The position numbers were made by a program, and so were the translations under genes. Shown here one piece after another: positions 1 to 7,316 of a stretch of DNA of 64,000 nt (position 1 is its first letter; every line of letters begins with the position of its first letter). The notes beneath the pieces are model-generated. The model saw only the letters and a program-made list of their open reading frames with translations, made no database searches and had not been told where the DNA came from. Origin of the DNA: an uncultured Tateyamaria sp. (lineage in GTDB: Bacteria > Pseudomonadota > Alphaproteobacteria > Rhodobacterales > Rhodobacteraceae); assembly GCF_947503465.1 (NCBI RefSeq), contig NZ_CANNDN010000001.1, positions 992,001-1,056,000 on the forward strand, read 5' to 3'.

Positions 1-490
1 TGTTGACACCCATCATCCGGGGCTGGGACGGTCCATAGATATCTGCATCCAGCAAACCCACCTTGCGGCCCTGCTTGGCCAGCGCCACGGCCAGGTTGGA
101 CGATACGGTCGACTTGCCCACGCCCCCCTTGCCGGACCCGATGGCCAGGATGCGCTGGACACCCGACGGCTTGGTTGGCCCCTCTTGCGGCTTGGGATGA
201 CCACCGATCTTCAGGCTGGGCGGCGCCGCGGGCTTTGGCGCAGGCCCATGGGCCGTCAACGCCACGCGCGCCTCCGCCACCCCTTCCATATCGCGCACCA
301 TCTTTTCGGCGGCTGCACGAATGGGCTCCATCCGCGCGGCCATCTCGGGCGTTGGCGCTTCGATCACAAAGTGCACGGCATCGCCCTGCACCTGAACCGC
401 CCGAATCAAATCGCGGCTGATCAGGTCCCCCCCGTCCGGCATTCCGATGCTGGCCAGTGCGTCCATGACATTTTGTTTCGTGACGGCCAT
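1..490 (-). CDS. mrp: Mrp/ApbC-family Fe-S carrier P-loop ATPase (partial)
   Basis: N-terminal part of an Mrp/NBP35/ApbC-type ATPase; the gene runs off the left edge, leaving about 163 residues. Residues 1-90 form the small N-terminal MIP18/FeS-assembly-like domain. A deviant Walker A ([11 protein letters not shown]) follows at about residues 118-128, then a switch region with [17 protein letters not shown], which is diagnostic of this family. Members bind and transfer Fe-S clusters in the cytosol. The ATG at 490 starts a continuous family-like N-terminus. The gene is divergent from the DUF1127/sRNA operon, with about 200 bp between them. Confidence 0.93.
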   Translation of the reverse strand, partial: MAVTKQNVMDALASIGMPDGGDLISRDLIRAVQVQGDAVHFVIEAPTPEMAARMEPIRAAAEKMVRDMEGVAEARVALTAHGPAPKPAAPPSLKIGGHPKPQEGPTKPSGVQRILAIGSGKGGVGKSTVSSNLAVALAKQGRKVGLLDADIYGPSQPRMMGVN

Positions 491-653
491 GCTCGAATTC
501 TCCGCGTTATGGCGCAAGAAATGGCACATTCCACGTCAGAGGCAAGGGCCCGCCGACTGCCCCGGCGTAAACGCCGCATCCTTGTGCGACTTGCCCAGCA
601 ATTCAACCGCAGGCCTATGCAAATGCTGCATGGCAGCATTGAATTGGTGTGCA

Positions 654-681
654 TTGTGCACCCGCAGCATTGGCTTATATT
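654..681 (+). promoter_or_regulatory. Candidate promoter of the DUF1127/CcsR operon
   Basis: TTGTGC (654-659) and TATATT (676-681) are separated by 16 bp just upstream of the DUF1127 gene. In R. sphaeroides the homologous operon is driven by RpoHI/RpoHII, whose -35 is CTTG-like, so this is only a candidate. A start point near 688 would favour translation initiation at 715 over the ATG at 694. Confidence 0.3.
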
Positions 682-714
682 TGGGTCAACGAAATGAGCA
701 TGAGGCAAAAAAAC

Positions 715-945
715 ATGGCCTATTACAATGATGTAGCACAGCGCAGCGATCTGGTGGAACGTATCCTCGGCTCCGCTGCACGTGTTTTCCAAGCCGCTGC
801 AGAGCGTCACGCGAAACAGCGTATCTTCCGCAGCACCTTTACCGAGCTGAACGCTTTGTCGAACCGCGAACTGGCCGATCTGGGCCTGCACCGGTCCGAA
901 CTCAAGCGCGTGGCCTGGGAATCTGCAAACGGCGAAACCGCCTGA
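715..945 (+). CDS. Small DUF1127 (YjiS-like) protein, CcaF1-like
   Basis: A 76-residue basic protein whose C-terminal half carries the DUF1127 pattern (TELNALSNRELADLGLHRSE). In R. sphaeroides the DUF1127 protein RSP_6037 (CcaF1) is encoded directly in front of the CcsR1-4 sRNAs and is described as an RNA-binding protein involved in sRNA maturation and RNA turnover. The arrangement here is the same: CUCCUCCC hairpins begin 16 bp after the stop codon. The ATG at 715 has GAGG nine bases upstream; ATGs at 694 and 700 are in frame but lack a comparable site. Function is inferred from family and context. Confidence 0.85.
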   Translation: MAYYNDVAQRSDLVERILGSAARVFQAAAERHAKQRIFRSTFTELNALSNRELADLGLHRSELKRVAWESANGETA

Positions 946-960
946 CACGAAACACACGAG

Positions 961-1036
961 ATCAGATGGCCCTCTCCTCCTCCCTGGGGCATCTGAAATT
1001 GGCGGCGGCGCCTTCCTCCTCCCTGGCGTCGCCGCA
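961..1036 (+). ncRNA. CcsR-type 'cuckoo' sRNA, unit 1
   Basis: Two adjacent stem-loops, each exposing a CUCCUCCC loop. Hairpin 1 (962-996) pairs TCAGATG with CATCTGA plus CCC/GGG. Hairpin 2 (1002-1035) pairs GCGGCG with CGCCGC plus CGCC/GGCG around a loop containing TTCCTCCTCCCT. Two hairpins with an anti-Shine-Dalgarno-like loop downstream of a DUF1127 gene is the layout of R. sphaeroides CcsR RNAs (cuckoo RNA family). Exact ends are processing products and cannot be read from sequence. Confidence 0.85.
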
Positions 1037-1052
1037 CCTTTAACACCGCGAT

Positions 1053-1136
1053 ACATCGCTGCACCGGTCCTCCTCCTCCCTGACCAGCGCGATGTTGCAA
1101 GGGCGGCGGCATTCACCTCCTCCCGAATGTCGCCGC
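1053..1136 (+). ncRNA. CcsR-type 'cuckoo' sRNA, unit 2
   Basis: Second copy of the two-hairpin unit. Hairpin 1 (1053-1095) closes with ACATCGC/GCGATGT and presents a loop with three CTC/CCT repeats flanked by GGT/ACC. Hairpin 2 (1103-1136) is almost perfect: GCGGCG, a G.U, then CATTC/GAATG, enclosing ACCTCCTCCC. The stem sequences differ from unit 1 while base pairing and the loop motif are kept, so the structure appears selected. Confidence 0.85.
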
Positions 1137-1160
1137 ACGAATACCGCACCACACCGGTGC

Positions 1161-1250
1161 GTCAGATTGCCTGACACGGTCTTCCTCCTCCCTGACCGCG
1201 GGCATGAAGAAGGCGGCGGTTCCCTCCTCCGGGGGATCGCCGCTTTTTCT
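1161..1250 (+). ncRNA. CcsR-type 'cuckoo' sRNA, unit 3
   Basis: Third unit. Its first hairpin (1168-1204) pairs TGCC/GGCA and CGGTC/GACCG around TTCCTCCTCCCT. A small extra stem GTCAG/CTGAC lies at 1161-1175 and would compete with it. The second hairpin (1212-1243) has the GCGGCG/CGCCGC stem of the other units with a shorter CTCCTCC loop and runs into a T-tract, so it doubles as the transcription terminator of the operon. Confidence 0.83.
1212..1250 (+). terminator. Rho-independent terminator ending the DUF1127/CcsR operon
   Basis: GC-rich stem (GCGGCG paired with CGCCGC, extended by TTCC/GGGA-type pairs) followed by TTTTTCTTT. It coincides with the last CUCCUCCC hairpin, leaving all three sRNA units on one transcript with the DUF1127 gene. 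Confidence 0.85.
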
Positions 1251-1280
1251 TTGTGGCACTCCAAAAAATCGCACCAAACC

Positions 1281-1307
1281 TGTCACAGCACGGTCCCCCG
1301 GCACGTC
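1281..1307 (+). promoter_or_regulatory. ECF41-type promoter of the AhpD-like/sigma operon
   Basis: TGTCACA (1281-1287), exactly 16 bp, then CGTC (1304-1307). This matches the published ECF41 promoter consensus TGTCACA-N16-CGTC. It lies about 200 bp before the AhpD-like gene, which overlaps an ECF41 sigma gene, so autoregulation is the obvious inference. It implies a long 5' leader. Confidence 0.8.
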
Positions 1308-1515
1308 ACTTCCCATGACACCGGCAAGGAAGGGACGACATGCTGTGCATTCCGTGGAAAATACGGGGCCCGTTTCATCGAACAGGTGGCAGGACATGCG
1401 TCCTGCCCATGGCGCGGCAGCGCCTCCCCCAGTGTCTGCGCGGCATACCTCGCCCGCGTCCGTACTGGACAAGCCCTGCCATCGCATTCTCAATACCCCT
1501 CAAGGAGCCTACGCC

Positions 1516-2064
1516 ATGATCCGCGCATTCCTGCATTCCGGCACCCGCCGCTTTGCCAAGCAATTCGGGTACAACGCCCGGTACCAGCATGACATCATCG
1601 ATACCGACTGGGGCGCCGGGGCCCGGTTGGCATTGTTCCAGGTGATCAGCAATTACGCCGGACCCAGATCCGCGCATCACATCCGCATGGGCGCACTTGT
1701 AGGTTCGGCCGTCGAAGGCGATTGCGGGCCATGCGCGCAACTGACGGTGGACATGGCATTGGCCTACGGCGCACGCGCCGCCGATATCCAGATTGCCCTG
1801 AACGGCGCCCCGGAGGCGGCGGGCGATTTCGGCCTTGGCTACCAATTTGCATGGGCCGCCATTCGCGGCGATGACACGCTGGATGACCTGCGCGCGCGGA
1901 TCGAAGCAGTCCACGGTCCCCGCGCGGTGATCGCGGCGTCGTTCGCGGCCGCCTTTGCGCGCACCTACCCGGTGATCAAGCGTGGCACGGGCCATGGCAA
2001 GCTGTGTCAGCGGCTGGACGTGAACGGCACCTCGATCACGCTGACCCACCCCACAGCCGCATGA
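1516..2064 (+). CDS. AhpD/carboxymuconolactone-decarboxylase-like protein
   Basis: A 182-residue protein with a GDCGPCAQ motif giving C70 and C73, the redox CxxC of the AhpD/CMD superfamily, in an all-helical context. Family members reduce peroxiredoxin partners or act as decarboxylases. ECF41 sigma factor genes are characteristically next to carboxymuconolactone decarboxylase, oxidoreductase or epimerase ('COE') genes, and this gene overlaps such a sigma gene by ATGA. The ATG at 1516 has AAGGAG nine bases upstream; the frame is open further upstream but without signals. The substrate is unknown; a redox role under sigma control is inferred. Confidence 0.8.
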   Translation: MIRAFLHSGTRRFAKQFGYNARYQHDIIDTDWGAGARLALFQVISNYAGPRSAHHIRMGALVGSAVEGDCGPCAQLTVDMALAYGARAADIQIALNGAPEAAGDFGLGYQFAWAAIRGDDTLDDLRARIEAVHGPRAVIAASFAAAFARTYPVIKRGTGHGKLCQRLDVNGTSITLTHPTAA

Positions 2065-2945
2065 CCGCCTGGGTCGATCAGTTCGAAGCACAGCGGCCGA
2101 TGTTGATGGCCCTGTGCTACCGCATGCTTGGCGAACGCGCCGCGGCCGAGGATGCGGTACAGGACACCTGGTTGAAGTGGTCCACAGCAGATCACGCCCG
2201 CATCCAAACACCGGCCGCGTGGCTGCGCACCGCCGCGACACGCGTGGCCATCGACAGCCTGCGCCGCGCCAAGACCCGGCGCGAAACCTATGTCGGCCCC
2301 TGGCTGCCCGAGCCACTGATCGTCGACGACACCACCGCCGAAGACGACTTTGCGCACGCGCAGGACTGCGAACTGGCGCTGCTTTGGATCATGGACACGC
2401 TCCCCACAAGCGAACGCGCCGCTTTTGTGCTGCGCGAGGCGTTTGACGCCTCCTATGACGAAATCGCGCAGACGCTTGGCAAATCGGAAGCCGCCTGCCG
2501 GCAATTGGTCAGTCGTGCCCACCGACGCGTGGCGCAGGCAACGCCCGACCTGTCGCAACCTGCTGGCAAGCGGGCGGCCCAGATCAGCGGCTTCCTGGCC
2601 GCCATCGCCAACAATGATCTGGACGCGGCCAAGACCTATCTGGCACCGGATGCGGTTTCGATCTCGGATGGCGGGGCCAAGGCGCGCGCGGCGCGACGCC
2701 CCCTGGTTGGCCCCGACGACATCATCGCCGTCTCGCATGCTGTCACGCAAAAGCTGGGCACCACATTGACCCCGACCCCGGTCACGGCCAACGGCCATCC
2801 GGCATTGATGCTGATGGAAGGCACGCGTGTCCATGCGCTGGTGTCGGCCGCGTTGAACGCCGCCGGGCAGATCTGCTGGATGTACACGATGCGCAACCCC
2901 GACAAGCTGGCCTTGCCGCGCGGACTTCAAGCCGCGCTGCCCTAG
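2061..2945 (+). CDS. ECF41-family sigma factor with fused SnoaL-like domain
   Basis: A 294-residue SigJ/ECF41-type sigma factor. Region 2 is at about 5-75 and region 4 at about 110-170, with a C-terminal SnoaL/NTF2-like extension (about 180-294) that replaces an anti-sigma factor. The ECF41 signature motifs are visible: WLPEPL in the linker (81-86), a DGG motif in the extension (SDGGAKARAA) and NPDKL near the end (279-283). It overlaps the AhpD-like gene by ATGA, and a consensus ECF41 promoter precedes the pair, so it probably transcribes its own operon. The inducing signal is not known. Confidence 0.95.
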   Translation: MTAWVDQFEAQRPMLMALCYRMLGERAAAEDAVQDTWLKWSTADHARIQTPAAWLRTAATRVAIDSLRRAKTRRETYVGPWLPEPLIVDDTTAEDDFAHAQDCELALLWIMDTLPTSERAAFVLREAFDASYDEIAQTLGKSEAACRQLVSRAHRRVAQATPDLSQPAGKRAAQISGFLAAIANNDLDAAKTYLAPDAVSISDGGAKARAARRPLVGPDDIIAVSHAVTQKLGTTLTPTPVTANGHPALMLMEGTRVHALVSAALNAAGQICWMYTMRNPDKLALPRGLQAALP

Positions 2946-5371
2946 AACGGAATGTCGTCCGTCCCCGAAACGAACCGGGACACGACTTTCTTCACCCCGG
3001 CCTTTTCAAACGCGACCTCCAGCTTGTCGCCTTCGATCCCGACAATCGCGCCATAGCCGAACTTCTGGTGGAACACCCGTTCGCCCACGGTAAAGGCGGA
3101 CACCGCGTTCAGGTCGATGACCGTGTTGCGGCTTTCCTGCGGTTGGCTCAGGGGGCGCTCGCCCGCCCGCGCCTGCAACCGCTTCCAGCCCGGCGAGTTG
3201 TAGACATTCGCCTCTGCCGCGGCCTGGTGCAGGCGCGATTCCCCGCCCATGGACGGCGCCGCCGCCCCAAAGCCACCGCCATAGAGACCGGGCGGGGTCA
3301 GCACATCCACATGATCCTCGGGCAACTCGTCCACAAACCGCGACGGCAGCGACGACTGCCACTGCCCGAACACCCGCCGGTTCGACGCAAAGGAAATGGT
3401 GCACACCTCTTCCGCCCGCGTGATGCCCACATAGGCCAGCCGCCGTTCCTCCTCGAGGCCCTTGACCCCGCTTTCGTCCATCGACCGCTGCGACGGGAAA
3501 AGCCCGTCTTCCCAGCCCGGCAGGAACACGCACGGAAACTCCAGCCCCTTGGCCGCGTGCAACGTCATGATGCTGACCTTGGCCTCAGCATCCTCGCTGG
3601 CGTTGTCCATCACCAGCGACACATGCTCCAGAAAGCCTTGCAAGTTCTCAAAGGATTCAAGGGCTTTCACCAGTTCCTTCAAGTTCTCCAACCGCCCCGG
3701 CGCCTCGGGCGTCTTGTCATTCTGCCAATGCGCGGTATAGCCGCTCTCGTCCAGGATGATCTCGGCCAACTCGATATGGCTGACGGGCGGCGGGCCGTAG
3801 TCAACGCGCAAGGGCGCCACGCCCTCGTCCAGCACGGCATCGTCCTGCGCCACCTCGATCCGGGGGCCACGCAGCTTGGAATTCCACCGCGCAATCCCGT
3901 CAACAAGGGTCCGCAACTCATTGCCGCCCTTGCCTTTTATCAATCCCTGCTCAACGGCCAGCCGCGCCCCTTCGACCAGTGACACACCATTGGCGCGGGC
4001 CGTGATCTGAATGGTCTGCTGCGCCTTGTCGCCCAGGCCGCGCTTGGGCGTGTTCACGATCCGCTCGAACGCCAGATCATCGTCCGGGCTGACAACCACC
4101 CGGAAATAGGCCATCGCATCCCGGATCTCCATCCGCTCGTAAAACCGCGGCCCGCCAATCACGCGATAGGGCAAACCGATGGTCAGAAACCGGTCTTCAA
4201 AAGCGCGCATCTGGTGGCTGGCGCGAACCAGAATTGCCATCTCTTCCAATGACATGGCGCGCACACCTCGTGTGCCCGACTGCGCCGCCTCGATCTCCTC
4301 CCCGATCCAGCGGGCTTCTTCCTCTCCGTCCCAATGACCGATCAGGCGCACCTTCTCGCCCTCGTTCTTGTCGGTCCACAGCGTCTTGCCCAGACGGTTC
4401 TCGTTGCCGTCAATGACGCCCGAGGCAGCCCCGAGGATATGCGGTGTCGACCGGTAATTCTGCTCCAGCCGCACCACATGCGCGCCGGGAAAATCCTTTT
4501 CGAACCGCAGGATGTTGCCCACCTCGGCCCCGCGCCAGCCATAGATCGACTGGTCGTCGTCGCCCACGCAACAGATGTTCTTGTGCCCCTGCGCAAGCAG
4601 CCGCAGCCACAGGTATTGGGCCACGTTCGTGTCCTGATACTCGTCCACAAGGATAAACGCGAACCAGCGCTGATACTGTGCCAGCACATCCTGATGCGTC
4701 TGAAAGATGGTGACCATGTGCAACAGCAGATCACCAAAATCGCAGGCGTTCAGCTCCTTCAGACGTGCCTGATATAGCGCGTACAATTCTACGCCCTTGT
4801 GGTTGTAAGCGCCTGCATCGGCGGCAGGCACTTTGTCCGGCGTCAGCGCCCGGTTCTTCCAGCCGTCGATGATCGACGCCAACTGCCGCGCAGGCCACCG
4901 CTTGTCGTCGATGTTCGCCGCGGACACCAATTGCTTCAGCAACCTGATCTGATCATCCGTATCCAGAATGGTAAAGTTCGATTTCAACCCCACCAGTTCC
5001 GCATGCCGCCGCAACAGCTTCACACAGATCGCGTGAAACGTGCCCAGCCAAGGCATGCCTTCGATCTGCTGGCCCAGCATCTGGCCCACGCGGTTCTTCA
5101 TCTCGCGCGCGGCCTTGTTGGTAAAGGTGACTGCCAAAATCTCGTTCGGACGCGCGCGCCCCGTGTTCAGCAGATGCACGATGCGCGCCGTCAGCGCCCG
5201 GGTCTTGCCTGTGCCCGCCCCCGCCAGCATCAGGACAGGCCCATCCAGCTTTTCCACCGCCTCGCGTTGCGCGGGGTTCAGCCCGTCCAGATAGGGTTGC
5301 GGCCGCGCCGCCATGGCCCGCGCCGACAGGGATGCGCCCTCGAAGGCGTCGAATTCGTCATAACTGCTCAT
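2942..5371 (-). CDS. uvrD: UvrD/PcrA-type ATP-dependent DNA helicase
   Basis: An 809-residue superfamily 1A 3'-5' helicase. The Walker A motif GAGTGKT lies at about 51-57. Other hallmarks are FTNKAAREMKNR (Ia), VDEYQDTN (II), GDDDQSIYGWRGA (III), QNYRST (IV) and VGITRAEE (VI). The last 50 residues form the Tudor-like PcrA/UvrD C-terminal module (GERVFHQKFGYG). It acts in nucleotide excision and mismatch repair and in replication restart. The ATG at 5371 gives a normal family N-terminus; the longer open frame is not credible. A LexA box lies 43 bp upstream. Its 3' end meets the sigma gene, overlapping by 4 bp. Confidence 0.95.
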   Translation of the reverse strand: MSSYDEFDAFEGASLSARAMAARPQPYLDGLNPAQREAVEKLDGPVLMLAGAGTGKTRALTARIVHLLNTGRARPNEILAVTFTNKAAREMKNRVGQMLGQQIEGMPWLGTFHAICVKLLRRHAELVGLKSNFTILDTDDQIRLLKQLVSAANIDDKRWPARQLASIIDGWKNRALTPDKVPAADAGAYNHKGVELYALYQARLKELNACDFGDLLLHMVTIFQTHQDVLAQYQRWFAFILVDEYQDTNVAQYLWLRLLAQGHKNICCVGDDDQSIYGWRGAEVGNILRFEKDFPGAHVVRLEQNYRSTPHILGAASGVIDGNENRLGKTLWTDKNEGEKVRLIGHWDGEEEARWIGEEIEAAQSGTRGVRAMSLEEMAILVRASHQMRAFEDRFLTIGLPYRVIGGPRFYERMEIRDAMAYFRVVVSPDDDLAFERIVNTPKRGLGDKAQQTIQITARANGVSLVEGARLAVEQGLIKGKGGNELRTLVDGIARWNSKLRGPRIEVAQDDAVLDEGVAPLRVDYGPPPVSHIELAEIILDESGYTAHWQNDKTPEAPGRLENLKELVKALESFENLQGFLEHVSLVMDNASEDAEAKVSIMTLHAAKGLEFPCVFLPGWEDGLFPSQRSMDESGVKGLEEERRLAYVGITRAEEVCTISFASNRRVFGQWQSSLPSRFVDELPEDHVDVLTPPGLYGGGFGAAAPSMGGESRLHQAAAEANVYNSPGWKRLQARAGERPLSQPQESRNTVIDLNAVSAFTVGERVFHQKFGYGAIVGIEGDKLEVAFEKAGVKKVVSRFVSGTDDIPF

Positions 5372-5413
5372 GTCCCCAATGTACTCTGCACGCGGCCGAA
5401 GGAAAACCCTGAT

Positions 5414-5428
5414 GTTCGCGCGATGTTC
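5414..5428 (-). promoter_or_regulatory. Alphaproteobacterial LexA (SOS) box
   Basis: GTTC-N7-GTTC read on the + strand (GTTC at 5414 and 5425, spacer 7), the direct-repeat SOS box of alphaproteobacteria. It sits 43-57 bp upstream of the helicase start codon in the divergent region between the helicase and the lactate-dehydrogenase-like gene. A DNA-repair gene is the expected target. Confidence 0.75.
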
Positions 5429-5539
5429 CACCCCTTCGCTGTTTCGAAAAATTTCCCCGGCAGGGCCAAGGGCCAAGGGCAGAGCCCAAGAAAACTCAAT
5501 GACTTGCGAGCACGCGCCGCGCTCGCCATAAACGCGCCC

Positions 5540-6682
5540 ATGGATCTCAACAGCCGCTATCCCGCCCTCAGCGACCTGCGCGCCCGCGCCCAAAGGCGAA
5601 TCCCGAAATTCGTCTGGGAATACCTGGACAGCGGCACCGGGGTCGAAGCCACGCGGCGCCGCAACCGGTCGGCGCTGGACCAGATCGGTCTGATGCCGTC
5701 GATCCTGCACGGCGAATTCGACCCGGATCTGTCAACCAACCTGCTGGGGGTGCACCGCCCCCTGCCCTTCGGCATCGCGCCCGTGGGCATGTCCGGCCTC
5801 ATGTGGCCCGACGCGGAACGTCATCTAGCCCAGGGGGCCGCGCGCCTTGGCATCCCCTATGCCCTGTCGACCGTCGCTGCCGCGTCGCCCGAAGATGTTG
5901 CGCCCCACCTGGGGGATGACGCGTGGTTCCAGATGTACCCGCCGCGCGACGAAGGCATTCGCCGCGACATGCTGGACCGGGCCAGGGCCGCGGGGTTCAG
6001 CACATTGATCCTGACGGTCGACGTGCCCGTGGCCTCGCGCCGGGAACGCCAGACCCGATCGGGCCTCACAAACCCGCCCCGCCTGACGCCGCGCCTGATG
6101 GCGCAGGTCGCCATGCGCCCGGCCTGGGCGATGGCGATGGCGCGCAAGGGGATGCCACATATGCGGATGCTGGATGCCTACACCACATCCGCCACCGAAA
6201 ACCTGCCCGTGACGGCGCATGTTGGCTACCTGCTGCGCACCTCGCCCGATTGGGATTACGTGTCGTGGCTGCGCGATGCGTGGGACGGCCCGTTTGTCGT
6301 CAAAGGTGTCATGCGCGGCACCGATGCCGAGCGGCTGGAGACGCTGGGCGTCGACGCGATCTGGGTGTCCAACCATGCAGGCCGCCAGTTTGACGCCGCC
6401 CCGGGCACAATCGAAGTGCTGCCTGCCATCCGCCGCGCCACCCAATTGCCGATCATCTTCGACAGTGGCGTCGAAGGGGGCCTCGACATCCTGCGGGCGA
6501 TGGCGTCCGGCGCTGATTTCGTGATGCTGGGGCGTGGCTGGCACTACGCCCTTGCGGCCCTTGGCCCGGACGGGATCGACCACCTTGCCCACATCCTGGC
6601 CGAAGATCTCAAGGCCAACATGGGCCAGCTGGGCGCGCGCACGCTCAACGATCTTCCACAGCCGATTTTGCGCACCGACTGA
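5540..6682 (+). CDS. FMN-dependent alpha-hydroxy-acid dehydrogenase (LldD-like)
   Basis: A 380-residue (S)-2-hydroxy-acid oxidase/L-lactate dehydrogenase family protein with an FMN TIM barrel. It has the N-terminal PKFVWEYLDSG motif, the FGIAPVG strand, and the active-site segment SNHAGRQFD. His and Arg there are the usual base and substrate-binding residues; the canonical version is SNHGGRQLD. The phosphate-binding region DSGVEGGLDILRA...GADFVMLGRG is also present. It oxidises a 2-hydroxy acid such as lactate and passes electrons to quinone or oxygen; the exact substrate cannot be read. ATG 5540 gives the family N-terminus, while upstream extensions are antisense to the helicase. Confidence 0.92.
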   Translation: MDLNSRYPALSDLRARAQRRIPKFVWEYLDSGTGVEATRRRNRSALDQIGLMPSILHGEFDPDLSTNLLGVHRPLPFGIAPVGMSGLMWPDAERHLAQGAARLGIPYALSTVAAASPEDVAPHLGDDAWFQMYPPRDEGIRRDMLDRARAAGFSTLILTVDVPVASRRERQTRSGLTNPPRLTPRLMAQVAMRPAWAMAMARKGMPHMRMLDAYTTSATENLPVTAHVGYLLRTSPDWDYVSWLRDAWDGPFVVKGVMRGTDAERLETLGVDAIWVSNHAGRQFDAAPGTIEVLPAIRRATQLPIIFDSGVEGGLDILRAMASGADFVMLGRGWHYALAALGPDGIDHLAHILAEDLKANMGQLGARTLNDLPQPILRTD

Positions 6683-6714
6683 TACCGCCCGCCAAAGCAG
6701 GCGCGCGACGCATC

Positions 6715-7158
6715 TCAGGCCGGTGGGACAAGCTTTGTCGCACCTACGCTTAACAAAAAGCTGCGCAAGATCGCATCCAGCCGCGCGTCAGGCACCGCGC
6801 CATTGGCCGACACCTCGACAAGGCGCGTCAGGGCAAAGACACTTTCCCGCGCCTCCGGTGACAGCTCCTTGATATCGCAGAACCCCATCCGCCAGCGCGT
6901 GAACAGGCGCTCTGTCACCTGTTCGCTGAGCAGTGGGCGCATCCGCCTGTGCCGTTCGTCCACTTCGATCCGGCGCAGACAGTCCTCGACCGCCGCGTCA
7001 GGTCCTTCCAGCACCTGCAAGAACCGGTCGTTGTGGTAGATCAGCATGCCCGTCAAACCGTCGCGCGCGTTGTTGCGCCGCGCCGTGTTCAGGATGTCCG
7101 ACAGCGCGGATGGATTTAAGGGGCCCAGAGACAAACTTGTGTACACGTGCCGGATCAT
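6715..7158 (-). CDS. BLUF-domain blue-light photoreceptor
   Basis: A 147-residue stand-alone BLUF (FAD-binding) protein. The conserved photoactive residues are visible: Tyr6 in HVYTS, Asn in RRNNARDGLTG (about 29-30), and Gln48 in FLQVLEG. There is no output domain, so it is a short BLUF that would signal through a partner. The start at 7158 has AAGGAG seven bases upstream. It is divergent from the pyruvate carboxylase gene and convergent with the LldD-like gene. In phototrophic relatives BLUF proteins (AppA) tune photosynthesis genes; whether this one does is unknown. Confidence 0.92.
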   Translation of the reverse strand: MIRHVYTSLSLGPLNPSALSDILNTARRNNARDGLTGMLIYHNDRFLQVLEGPDAAVEDCLRRIEVDERHRRMRPLLSEQVTERLFTRWRMGFCDIKELSPEARESVFALTRLVEVSANGAVPDARLDAILRSFLLSVGATKLVPPA

Positions 7159-7316
7159 CAAACGCTCCTTGCCGTAAATCACGACCTATATTCGGCAATC
7201 CCTTCAACGTGGTTAAAGCGACGGGTCCGGCATACCCACAACCACGTATTGTTTGCGTTGCACAAACGTCATAAAGGATGCTGCGACTGCAAAATACGGC
7301 CCCGGGGGGAGCTTAC

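Noticed and set aside
1204-1515. Open frame extending the AhpD-like gene upstream across the sRNA terminator and ECF41 promoter
   Set aside because: It crosses a terminator and a promoter and has no ribosome site; AAGGAG before 1516 marks the real start.
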